NCBI GenBank assembly: GCA_034770075.1
Contig: CM068382.1
Span: 87,599,766-87,663,765 of the forward strand
DNA: 64,000 nucleotides
DNA from: Aralia elata
Lineage: Eukaryota; Streptophyta; Magnoliopsida; Apiales; Araliaceae
Direction: 5' to 3'
Part shown: one piece after another, positions 44,016 to 54,721 of the stretch
Layout of the letters: each line of letters opens with the position of its first letter
How positions within the stretch are numbered: the stretch's first letter is position 1
Notes under the pieces: generated by a model
Told to the model about the DNA's origin: nothing
What the model saw: the letters and a program-made list of their open reading frames with translations, nothing else
Databases searched by the model: none
Made by a program: the position numbers and the translations under genes

Positions 44016-45282
44016 ATGACTCGATCCTCTCAATCTATTGAACTGAATTTTGATCCAGAGATAGAAAAAACAACAAGAAGGCTAAGAAAGGAGAGTCGTA
44101 GAGTCAAAAGCACAACTGCAGATCTAGAAGAAACCCTTATTCCATCACCTGGTCTCAACATAGCCATTGAATTGCTATCAAATAATTCGTCTACTATTTC
44201 AAAAGAAGAAGAGGAGATGGTTGATCCTAATAATAGCAGGACTTTAAAAGAACTAGCTACTCCTAATATCAATCAACAACATTTGTGCATTGAGTATCCT
44301 ATTTTAAATACTTCTTTTGAACTTAAATCTGGGCTAATTCACCTTTTGCCTACTTTTCGTGGTCTTACAGGTGAAGATCCATATAAGCATTTGAAGGAGT
44401 TTCATGTGGTGTGTTCCATCATGAAACCACAAGAGTGACTAAAGAACAAATAAAGCTTAGAGTTTTTCTATTCTCATTAGCAGATCTAGCAAAGGACTGA
44501 CTATACTACTTACCTTCAGGATCAATCCAAACCTGGAATGACATGAAGAAGTTATTCTTGGAGAAGTACTTTCCTGCTTCAAGAGTGGCTAACATCAGGA
44601 AGGAGATATGTGGCATCAGGCAGTTCAATGGAAAAACTTTGTATAAATATTGGGAAATGTTTAAGAAGTTATGTACCAGTTGTCCACCTCATCAGATTGA
44701 TGATCTACATCTAATCCAATACTATATGAGGGATTGCTACCCATGGATAAAAACATGATTGATGCAACAAGTGGAGGAGCCTTAGTTAACAAGACACTAG
44801 AAGCTGCTAAAAACCTAATTTCAAACATGGCTGCAAACTCTCAACAGTATGGTACAAGGATAAATCATGCACCAACAAGAGTACATGAGGTGAGCACATG
44901 TAATCATGATCAGTAAATTTCTGAATTAACTGCTATTGTTAGACAATTAGCTATAGGGAATATGCCAGTAGCAAAAGCTTGTGAGATCTGTTTGTTGTCT
45001 GGCCATACCACTGATTCATGCCCAACATTACAAGATGATGAGACTATACAACAAGCCAATGCAATGGGGAACTTTCAGACTCAACCACATAAACAATATG
45101 ATCCTTATTCAAATACATACAATCCATGATGGAGGGATCATCCTAATCTCAGTTATAGAGGCAATAGACTACCTGCACTACATGTTTTCCCTAATAGACA
45201 ACAAGGCTTCTAACTAGCTCCACAATAATACCAACAAAGACAACCAACACCCGCCAACCATGGGACATCACTGGAAGACATG
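44016..45282 (+). pseudogene. Athila gag (element C), 5' part up to the insertion of B
   Basis: The first frame starts MTRSSQSIELNF and runs 140 codons to 44438 (LIHLLPTFRGLTGEDPYKHL). A 1-nt loss near 44433 shifts the frame. The gag domain goes on with LFLEKYFPASR...IRKEICGIRQF and a CCHC knuckle (CEICLLSGHTTDSC, about 44978-45019), and several stops and a second shift near 44725 follow. It is cut at 45283-45287 by the target duplication of B and resumes at 58545. Confidence 0.82.
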
Positions 45283-45287
45283 TTCAA

Positions 45288-48200
45288 TGTGACGCCCCCA
45301 AATCCGGGTTTCCTAACCTCGAATTCGGTGTTCACGATTCTCAACAACAAACATACTTTCTAACTAAATGCGGAATAATAAACATACATTGTTTATCGAA
45401 CAGAAATAAAGTCTTACAATTCTGGTCCCAAGGTTCTTTAACCTTAACTTAAAACATACCCTTAATACAATAAGAGTTCACATAATCAACAACATTCAAT
45501 AACAACTAGTATATAGGCACTATCGGGCATCTACTCTTGCACCTTCCCTTTTCCTTTGTCTCCTCTAGACGTTTCTGCCATAGCTGAAATGAAGATCATG
45601 ATATAGCAAGGGTAAGCAACTAGTTTGCTTAGCAAGTATATACACAAAGAGATATATCATGAATAGAAGGAAGTTTCGCTTTCAATGTTCAACAACAGTA
45701 TAAGAGTGTGAAGGAACATGAATTAGTAAACAACAGTTGAATATCCGAATAATTGAATGACAATTACTGAGTGGTTTGAAATAACCAAGGACGTTTTCCA
45801 AGGTTCTCAGCATTTAAACTGGACCTCTTAAAAGTTTTGGTAATCGAGGGGATCAGCCTCTCATACCACCCCGTGATTTATGCATAAACACTTAATAACC
45901 AGCATTGATATCATGCCTTAAACAAGTTTATCCTTTTCTCAGCCAAGAGTTCTTACCACAACAATTTAATAAGAACAGCTTTTAAAATACCATTGTCTTA
46001 ACCAATTTAGACATGCTGGATCTAGCTGATACAAATAGCATAGATCAATGTCATAAAAAATTCATACTTGAAAGAACTTTAATTAAATTTACAGTTCAAT
46101 CATAATAGGATAGGAATTCAATTGCACAATGTGCGAATCTCAATAATCAGTATAGATGTGAATAATCGACAATAATTATTCACTAACATGCTTCGAAAAT
46201 AATAGCTCGAGATTGAGTTAGAGAACTTGCAATAATGTAAGAAGTTTAGGGTTAGGAACTTGCCTGTATGCTCAGCTACAAATGATTCTAGCTTTAACTA
46301 TTTAGCCTTGAAGAACCTAACATAGATAATGTCGGTCTATCAATTAGTACTGCGTAGTGGTACGTCGACACGCTTACTTATGCTATTTATTTAACAATTA
46401 AGCAATTCACATAACATACAGTAAGTAAACTATAGTAAATCCTATAAGACACTTAATTGACTTCTAGGTTGATGGTTTAATTAATTGACTATGTATCCCT
46501 TAAGTAATAAACACTTATTAAACCCTTAAACAATTAATTATAATTGTCTAATTAATTAACATTACTTTTTCTTAAGTAATATTCCTTTATTAACCCTTAC
46601 ACAATTAATTATAACTGTTGTGTTATTTAACATCTCCTTATTTTATTAACTTTATCTTTATTTAATTACTATCTAATATTAGATAAACAGTAATTAACTA
46701 ATTATTTTTTTTTGTTACCAATAGTAGTAATTAGTAACTAATTATTTTTACTAATTATTCAAGTATTAATCAAATAATAATCGAATTATTAATTTTAATC
46801 GTCCTTAATAATTAATTAGTGAGTAAGAGTTACCTTAAATAAATATTAACTAATTAGGTTTATTCATTAGTAAATCAAATAATTATTAATGAACTTATCT
46901 TTAGTTATTATTTAGTAATAAATAATAACTAATTATATTTATTTATTATTTAAAGTTAATCAAATAATAAATAATTAATTTAAAATTCTTAATAATTGCT
47001 AAAAAAAATAAATAAATAAACAATTCATTATATATGGAAAATATAATAGCATATAAGGTTATTATTTTATTCATACTTAATCAAACATTTAGTAACTTTA
47101 TTTATTAAATGATAAATAATTACTTATTAACTTCATTCATACTTAATTATTATTTACTATTAATAATTAAATATTGATTATCCTTATTTATTACTTATTG
47201 AAATGAATAATTAATTTTTTATTCTATTATTATTTAATATTACTTAAATAATAATTAAATATTCATTATCTTTATTTAAAATAAATAAATAAATAAATTT
47301 ACTAAGTACTAATACTTCATCCAATAATAATACGTCTTAACCATTTGAAATTACATGGTAGTTAAATACTTATTACGTTATGGTTTAACATTAATCACTT
47401 AATTGTTGGCCATATTATAAATCTTTCCACAACAATCCGAGTATTACTTAATGGTATAATTTGTTCCCTTATAAACATGCCGCAACCAACAACCATGCTA
47501 CCACACAGTATAACCAATTCCTGCAAATCCTACGTTAAGCCTAACTTGATTACTACTTGGCACAACAGGGAAAAGAAAAGAATTCAATCAAAAATTTCTT
47601 ATAGACATTTCGTCGAACACCTTGTGGGCGTATCAAAGGTCGACGCTGGCTCAGTTCATAGGTAAAATCAAGCTGCCGAACCTTATGGTTCTTTAACATA
47701 CAGAATCTCAACCAAGGAGTATAACCCAAGTAATAAAATAAAATCCCAACACAAAAGGAGATACAAATTAAACAGCACAATACATTATCAGTTTGTAAAT
47801 CCCAAACAACGTATATTAAAATCAATATCATTAGCTGCTAGAACCTTTAAGGTTCTGTAACAACAGTTTCCCCCAAAACAAACCTAACACAGTGCTAAAA
47901 CGAACACGATTGGCAATGCCATACAGCACAACCACAATCGGCAACCCAAATTCCAACTACATAAGGAAGAAAATTTATACACAACCTAAAAATTAAACTA
48001 TCACAGTAGCTCAGACATCCCATTGCCATACCTTGGGTTCGATCGGCTAATTGCCTTTCTTCACTGCGACGTGCTTTCCTCTCTTGAATTTACAATTTCT
48101 CTCGCCCTAATTTGAAATCCTCTAATAACAGCAGCTGGCTAGGGTTTGGGGAAAGGCCTCAATTTATACTAGAAATTTTTCCCAAATTGGTTTGGGTATT

Positions 48201-49110
48201 ACCTAACTTGGCCGGTTAAGGACCGACGGTCGGAGGAAATGGCTATCGATTGATGTCTCCCATCAAGTCTTGCCCGTCACAGTTAGCACCGGCTGGCACC
48301 CTCGAGCCGCGCGTCTCCAGTCGCGTTGCCGGAAGCCCGGGACCCTTGGTCCGTTCGATGCCACTCGGTCGGTGATTTCCTTCCTCGCTTCACCCGCTGG
48401 TTAAACCGCGGTAGCCGCCGGTCGCCGCTCCTTATCCTCTGCTATCGCCGACGACTGACACCCCGCCCCTCTCGATTGAACCGACTGAGAGTTTGGATTT
48501 CGTTCGGTTGATTGGGTTTGGGATTTTGTTTTCGTTTGGTTTGGTTTCTTTTTTTTTTCCTCAAATTGGCTTTACTGGTTTTCCTTAATCAGCCGATATA
48601 CTGCACCAAGTAAAACGGATCCAATCCCAACCCAAGGAAATGGGCTTAACCCGACAGGAAGGTAACTGGGCTCAACCCAATAGGGTTGGGCCGGTTAAAT
48701 TAATTAAAAAGGCGGCCCAACCGGAAATTAAAATGGAAATTGGGTCCAAGAAAGAAATGGGTTATTCCATTTATTAGAATTAATAATACCACACTTTTAA
48801 ATTAAATAACTAACTTAATTAATTAATTGTTTTAAAATTTTTATTTTTAACAATAATCCCCATTAAAATTATTTAATCCGAAATGATGAAATCATTTATT
48901 TAATTTCCCCAATTTTCTTGTTACTCAAATGTTAGGATTAACTCATTAATTATTCAACTTTTAAATGAGTCCCATTAATGCGAGAAAATTATTGGACCAT
49001 ATATTTAGATAATTAATTAATAATACCTTCATGGGTCCAATTAAATTCATTAAATAAAATGAATTTCATATATAAATCAATACAATGTTTAAAAATTCTC
49101 GGACATTACA
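45288..49110 (-). repeat. 3' LTR of element B (left copy)
   Basis: It starts TGTGACGCCCCCAAATCCGG and ends CGGACATTACA. It is very AT-rich in its middle (TTAATTAA words, 46400-47330) with a GC-rich block at 48290-48480. Confidence 0.93.
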
Positions 49111-49125
49111 TCCTCTCCCCCTTAT
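49111..49125 (-). promoter_or_regulatory. Polypurine tract of element B
   Basis: The minus strand reads ATAAGGGGGAGAGGA directly before the LTR start TGTAATGTCCG. Confidence 0.8.
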
Positions 49126-49157
49126 AAAAATTCCGTCCTCGGAATTCCAATCTAAGG

Positions 49158-50827
49158 TTACTCGAATAACTGGGGGTAATTCGTTCTTATTTTCTCTTCA
49201 AGTTCCCACGTGGCTTCTTCCACTACGTGATTTCTCCAGAGAACTTTAACAGAATGAATGGTTTTATTCCTCAGCGTTTGCTCCTTCCTATCAAGTATTT
49301 GGACAGGAATCTCCTCATACGATAAATCCTTCTCGACTTGAATTGGCTCATAGGAAATGACATGCTTGTAATCTGGCTTATATGGACGTAGCACGATACA
49401 TGAAACACGTTGTGAATGTGCTCAAGTTCAGGGGGTAATGCTACCTCGTACGCCACTTCGCCTATTCTCCTTAATATTTCAAAAGGTCCTATGAACCTAG
49501 GGCTCAGCTTGCCCTTCTTTTCAAAGCGGATCTTCCCTTTCCAGGGAGATACCTTCAAAAATACATAGCTGCTAACTTCAAAGTCTCGTTTCTGACGATG
49601 TAAGTCGGCGTACTTCTTCTGACGATCCTGGGCCGCTACTAACCGCTGTCTTATTACTTTAATGATTTCCACGGTTTGTTGTACCAATTCTGGTCCCAAC
49701 AATCTCCGTTCACCAACTTCATCCCAACACAACGGCGTTCGACACTTCCTCCCATATAACGCTTCGTACGGTGGCATACCGATGCTAGCATGATAACTGT
49801 TGTTGTAAGCGAACTCTACCAATGGCAAGTGATCGTCCCAGCTGCCACCTAAGTCCATCACAACTGCCTGGAGCATATCCTCTAAGGTTTGAATTGTTCG
49901 CTCACTCTGACCATCAGTCTGAGGATGATACGCCGTACTCATTCTCAACTGTGTGCCCATTCTTTCCTGCAGAATTCTCCAAAAATTTGACGTGAAGTGC
50001 GGATCTCTATCAGACACAATAGATACTGGCACTCCATGTCGCGATACTATCTCCTTCACATAAAGCTTCGCTAACTGCTCCAATTTGTACCTGATCTTGA
50101 TCGGTAGAAAATGGGCAGATTTGGTCAAACGATCTACGATCACCCAGACGGCGTCTAGACCCTTTTGTGTTGTCGGGAGTCCTACCACAAAATCCATAGT
50201 GATGTGCTCCCACTTCCACTCGGGAATCTCTAAGGGTTGCAACAATCCGCTCGGCCGTTGGTACTCTACCTTGACCCTCTGACAAGTTAAACACCGACTG
50301 ACGAATTCTGCAACTTCCCCTTTCAAATGCGGCCACCAATAATGTTGACGAAGATCTTGATACATCTTGGTGCTACCCGGATGTATCGAAAATCTCGTAT
50401 TATGGGCCTCCTGCAATATTTCTTTCCTTAAGTCGGGTACATAGGGTATCCAGATCCTTCCCTCGAACCTCAGCAGACCTGTGCTGTCAACCTTGAACTT
50501 CAACGTTTTTCCTTTCGACAGTTGCTTTTTAATGCCAATGCATTCCTCATCAAATTCTTGGGCCTCCTTTATCTTATCCAGTAGAGTCGGACCCACTGTC
50601 ACGGTGAACAATTTTTCGCCCATCTCTATCGGATACTTAACCTCCAGTTCCAGGCGTCCAAAGTCCTTTATCAGCTCTGCCTGAGTTGTAAGCCTCATCA
50701 ATTTCTCTCTACCTTTCCTACTTAGGGCATCCGCTACTACATTTGCTTTGCCTGGATGGTACAGAATTTCACAATCGTAATCCTTGATCAATTCTAACCA
50801 TCGGCGTTGCCTCATATTCAGCTCCTT
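49158..50827 (-). CDS. Element B integrase plus chromodomain (one frameshift)
   Basis: This is the C-terminal half of pol after the TAG at 50828-50830. It has the RNase H tail, the zinc finger (HNTRFSIHPGSTKMYQDL with CLTCQ), and the integrase core with Asp, Asp and Glu in TMDFVVGLP, IVSDRDPHFTSNFW and PQTDGQSERTIQ. A GPFEILRRIGEVAYEVALP region and a C-terminal chromodomain (49158-49394, VKVLWRNHVVEEATWELEE) follow. A 1-nt loss near 49397, at HNVFHVS, moves the chromodomain out of the integrase frame (49271-50815). The chromodomain probably directs insertion to marked heterochromatin. Apart from the shift, all catalytic residues look intact. Confidence 0.9.
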
Positions 50828-53692
50828 CTAAGTGAAGATATATTTCAGACTTTTGTGATCTGTATATATCTCGCACCTCTCTCCATATAAGTAGTGCCTC
50901 CAAATCTTCAAGGCGAACACTACTGTTGCTAACTTCAGATCATGAGTCGGGTATCCCTTCTCATAGTCCTTCAGCTGGCGTGAAGCGTACGCAATGACCC
51001 TGCCGTGCTGCATTAGTACACAACCAAGGCCCTTGTGTGACGCATCACTGTATACTACAAAACCTCCGGTGTCGTCCGGTAAAGCCAACACTGGTGCTTG
51101 GCTCAGTCTCTTCTTCAGCTCCATGAAACTCTCCTCGCACTTCTCCGTCCAAACGAACTTTACCGTCTTTCTGGTCAGATTGGTCAATGGTGATGCTATC
51201 TTTGAAAAATCCTGGATGAATCTCCGATAGTATCCCGCTAACCCAAGGAAACTTCTGATCTCCGTTGGTGTCTTTGGCTGCTCCCAGTTGATAATGGCTT
51301 CCACCTTTGCTGGGTCTACCGAAACAGCACTACTGTCAATGACGTGTCTAAGGAACTGCACCCTCTGTAACCAAAATTCACACTTCGAAAACTTTGCGTA
51401 CAATTTCTCCCTTCTTAATGCCTCTAGGGCAATCCTTAGATGTTCAGCATGTTCTTCCTCTGACACTGAATACACCAAGATATCATCGATGAATACTACC
51501 ACGAACTTGTCCAAATACTGCTTGAACACTCTGTTCATCATATCCATGAATGCCGCTGGTGCATTTGTTAGTCCAAATGACATAACCAGAAACTCGAAAT
51601 GTCCATAACGAGTTCTGAATGCCGTCTTCGGGATATCCTCCTGTCTCACTCTTAGTTGATGATAGCCCGTCCTTAAATCGATCTTCGAAAAGTATTTCGC
51701 TCCCTTGAGTTGATCAAACAGATCATCTATCCTGGGCAGCGGATACCTATTCTTAATCGTAACTTTATTCAACTCACGGTAGTCGATACAAAGCCTCATC
51801 GAGCCATCCTTCTTCTTTATGAATAGAACTGGCGCTCCCCATGGTGACACGCTCGGCCTGATATAACCCTTGTCTAACAGTTCCTGCAGTTGAACCATCA
51901 GTTCTTTCATCTCTACTGGTGCCATTCGGTAAGGCGCCTTAGATATCGGTGTCGTCCCGGGTACCAAGTCGATTACAAATTCTATCTCTCTATCCGGCGG
52001 CAGTCCCGGAAGTTCATCTGGGAAGACATCAGCGAATTCCCTTACAACGGGTATCTGACTCAGTTCACCCTCGACCCGTCGAGTATCTACCACGTGAGCC
52101 AAATAACCTATACAACCCTTCTTAAGCAATCTCTTCGCTTGCATCATCGTCAGACAACAAGATTGCCTCGGCGATTTACTACCATAGTACACCACCTTCG
52201 ACTTACCCGGAGTCTGCAGGTGTACGCACTTTTTTCTACAGTCAATGACTGCCCCATGGCTCGCTAACCAGTCCATCCCAAGGATTACATCGAATTCTCC
52301 AAGACGTATCGGCAACAAGTCCACGTTAAGCTTAAACCCTCTCACATCAGCACAACAATTCTTATAAATGTAGTTTACGGGGATAATCTCTTTGTTCGCT
52401 ACTTCTACATTCATCGGGTGTTCTAACAGTTCACTAGGCAAATTAAGTCTTTGAGCAAATTCATCAGAAACAAAAGAACATGAAGCTCCCGAATCAAATA
52501 GCACATAGGCATCTATATTGTTGATTGGAATAATACCTGACACCACATCTTTGGATGCCACAACATCTTGTACTGTCATGTTGAAGGTCCTCGCTGTTGG
52601 CTTATTTGGCTGGGCTGGTCCTCCACTGGTTGTCCTCGAGTTGTTGCCCCTATTGCCGTTTCCGCCATCCAGTTTCCTCTTTCGGGGACATTCCTTGCTC
52701 CGATGTCCTATCTCTCCACAATTGAAGCAACCTCCTTTTTTCGCCTTAGGACAATTGGACGAGATATGCCCTTCTTGTCCACAGGTATAACAAACCATCT
52801 TTCCCTTCATGCACTCTCCCGAGTGACCCTTTCCGCACTTCCCACATACCGACCTTTTCTGCTGCGTGTTCCCTTGCTGCATTTCGGAATTACTACCCCC
52901 ACTGCTCCATTGACGCTTCCTGCTGTTGCTGCCACCACTGCTAACATTCACATTTCCTCCTTCTACCTTCTTCTTGTTCCTTTCCCGATTATATTTAGAA
53001 ACCGCTTCACTACCACCTTCAGCAATGAGGGCTTTCTCCAACAAGGTTGAGAACGATGTAATTTGCAAAACCGCTACCTTGCTGTAGATCCACGGCTTTA
53101 ATCCATTCTCGAACCTCCTTGCCTTCCTCACCTCAGTGTCTACCTGATGTGGGGCGAATCTAGCCAATTCATTGAATTTTGCAGCGTACTCCGACACTGA
53201 CAAATTTTCTTGTTTCAATTCCAAAAACTTGATTTCCATTTTTGCCTGCGTACTCTCAGGAAAGTAATTCTCGAAAAACAACGTCTTGAAAGCTTCCCAC
53301 GCCACGACTCCAGTTCCAGCTTTGCTCTGATTGGCTTCCCACCAAAAGTTAGCCTCACCTTTCATTAGGTAGGTAGCAAAAACTGTCTTCTGCTCCTCAG
53401 CGACTCTAGCAATGACAAAGGCCTTTTCAATCTCCTTTATCCATGACTGGGCCTCTATCGGGTTTGCTGTTCCTCTAAACTCCGGAGGCCCTACTGCCTT
53501 GAAGTCTTTAAAATTGGCTAAGTGGTTGCCTGCCTGGTTTCCTGTAGTAGTGGTTTGATTCCGCAAGGCTTCTGCCATCATGTTCATAAAATCTTGCATT
53601 GGGTTCGGTGGAGTTTCCTCTACATTGTTAACTGACTCTTCGATCCCTTGGTTACGTAGGATTCGTCTGGGCGGCATTATCTGTTTAAGCAA
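50828..53692 (-). CDS. Element B gag-protease-RT-RNase H polyprotein, ends at a premature TAG
   Basis: 954 codons. The likely true start is the second Met (MPPRRILRNQ, 53677). Gag domain at about residues 60-230; three CCHC-like knuckles (CGKCGKGHSGEC, CYTCGQEGHISSNC, CFNCGEIGHRSKEC) at about 285-340; protease AYVLFDSGASCSF at about 400; RT from about 590 with LCIDYRELNKVT and the FIDD catalytic box; RNase H from about 860 with YSDASHKG and TDHKS. At the expected catalytic Glu of RNase H the sequence reads HDLKLATVV, where A has DLELATVV, so Lys replaces Glu. The TAG at 50828-50830 replaces a Gln codon; the frame continues beyond it. It would make particles and enzymes if the stop were absent, but RNase H is probably inactive. 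Confidence 0.92.
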   Translation of the reverse strand: MLKQIMPPRRILRNQGIEESVNNVEETPPNPMQDFMNMMAEALRNQTTTTGNQAGNHLANFKDFKAVGPPEFRGTANPIEAQSWIKEIEKAFVIARVAEEQKTVFATYLMKGEANFWWEANQSKAGTGVVAWEAFKTLFFENYFPESTQAKMEIKFLELKQENLSVSEYAAKFNELARFAPHQVDTEVRKARRFENGLKPWIYSKVAVLQITSFSTLLEKALIAEGGSEAVSKYNRERNKKKVEGGNVNVSSGGSNSRKRQWSSGGSNSEMQQGNTQQKRSVCGKCGKGHSGECMKGKMVCYTCGQEGHISSNCPKAKKGGCFNCGEIGHRSKECPRKRKLDGGNGNRGNNSRTTSGGPAQPNKPTARTFNMTVQDVVASKDVVSGIIPINNIDAYVLFDSGASCSFVSDEFAQRLNLPSELLEHPMNVEVANKEIIPVNYIYKNCCADVRGFKLNVDLLPIRLGEFDVILGMDWLASHGAVIDCRKKCVHLQTPGKSKVVYYGSKSPRQSCCLTMMQAKRLLKKGCIGYLAHVVDTRRVEGELSQIPVVREFADVFPDELPGLPPDREIEFVIDLVPGTTPISKAPYRMAPVEMKELMVQLQELLDKGYIRPSVSPWGAPVLFIKKKDGSMRLCIDYRELNKVTIKNRYPLPRIDDLFDQLKGAKYFSKIDLRTGYHQLRVRQEDIPKTAFRTRYGHFEFLVMSFGLTNAPAAFMDMMNRVFKQYLDKFVVVFIDDILVYSVSEEEHAEHLRIALEALRREKLYAKFSKCEFWLQRVQFLRHVIDSSAVSVDPAKVEAIINWEQPKTPTEIRSFLGLAGYYRRFIQDFSKIASPLTNLTRKTVKFVWTEKCEESFMELKKRLSQAPVLALPDDTGGFVVYSDASHKGLGCVLMQHGRVIAYASRQLKDYEKGYPTHDLKLATVVFALKIWRHYLYGERCEIYTDHKSLKYIFT

Positions 53693-54193
53693 ACCCTAAC
53701 ACGTTACTTGGGCTTCCTTAAAACATAAGTATTCAGCATGTAATATAATAATCACATGACTCTTATGTGGGAGTTTTAGATTACCCAACCTCGGGAATTC
53801 TGCTTTCCGATTAGTGATTTAAGTTACTAAGATACTGATTCAGTTTTACTGAATTAATATAATCATTGAATTGACTGTTTACCAGGTAAAATTCTCAAAC
53901 ACATACCATAATAATGCATTTATATTCATATACCAACTTTAGTGTTTTACACGTTTATCACAGGTATATTGTCATAATTGCTACCATCCCATTTAATATA
54001 ACAAAAGGTGGGATTCACTTAAACCATTCTTTCTTACTTACATAATTGGGAAGTACATCCTACATATGAACTACCTCGCACCTGCTGAGGTTAATACCAA
54101 CTCTAGTAAATCAAATGGTAGAACCAATAACACTGCTCAAGGCATAACCACCCACTTCTAACTATCCCCTAAGAGACACAAGGTGAATACAAT

Positions 54194-54556
54194 TTAACGC
54201 TTGCTCTCGCTACTGGAGGGCAGATCCATCCATCTGACGTCGAACTGCATCCAGGCGATGTCTAAGGCTCGCTCCAAATCAACTATTTTCGCATCCTTAG
54301 CCTTCACCTCATCCCTCAACTATCCTAACTGTAGCTCTCTCAGCAGCAGCCTCCCTCGCAACTCGGCTAACTCAGCCTGGGCCTGGTAAGCAGCGTCCTT
54401 GTACTGCTGTTCAGAAATCTGGTGGATGTGGTTCTGCGTCTCTAATTGTTCAGCCTTAAGCTCTAGCTCGGCGTTCCTCGCTAGCAAATCTCCTATCACC
54501 TCAGGCTCTATGGGCTCCTGGTCAACTGAATAGCTAACTTGACGCTCGTCCGACAT
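54194..54556 (-). pseudogene. Upstream ORF ('ORF0') of element B: small coiled-coil protein
   Basis: It lies between the primer-binding site and gag, as in element A. It starts MSDERQVSYSVDQEP and has a coiled-coil stretch (LLARNAELELKAEQLETQ, then AELAELRGRLLLRELQLG). A TAG (54320-54322) stops it after 78 codons, but the same frame continues (LRDEVKAKDAKIVDLERALD, then a Trp-rich tail) to a TAA at 54194, about 120 codons in all. No named family is recognised. Similarity to A is in position, the MSD start, the coiled coil and a Trp-rich tail rather than clear residue identity. Confidence 0.6.
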
Positions 54557-54706
54557 CTTACAACCACCACACAATAAATCCATATCAGTACCACAATAAA
54601 ATATATTCATTGATAAATCTCCTCAACCCATCACCTACATACTCTATATGAGTTTCCTACTAAGGTTATAACCTAGGTTTCTCATTCCTAACGTTTATAA
54701 CCTATA

Positions 54707-54718
54707 GCTTTGATACCA
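54707..54718 (-). promoter_or_regulatory. Primer-binding site of element B
   Basis: The minus strand reads TGGTATCAAAGC, one base from the initiator tRNA-Met complement. It lies 3 bp inside the LTR edge. Confidence 0.8.
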
Positions 54719-54721
54719 ACC

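Noticed and set aside
48326..48511. Arg-rich ORFs in the GC-rich block of LTR B (also 57728-57946)
   Set aside because: Composition effect of a GC-rich patch, with no conserved features.
52568..53050. 160-codon plus-strand ORF in element B
   Set aside because: It lies opposite the gag/protease frame, which has clear domains.
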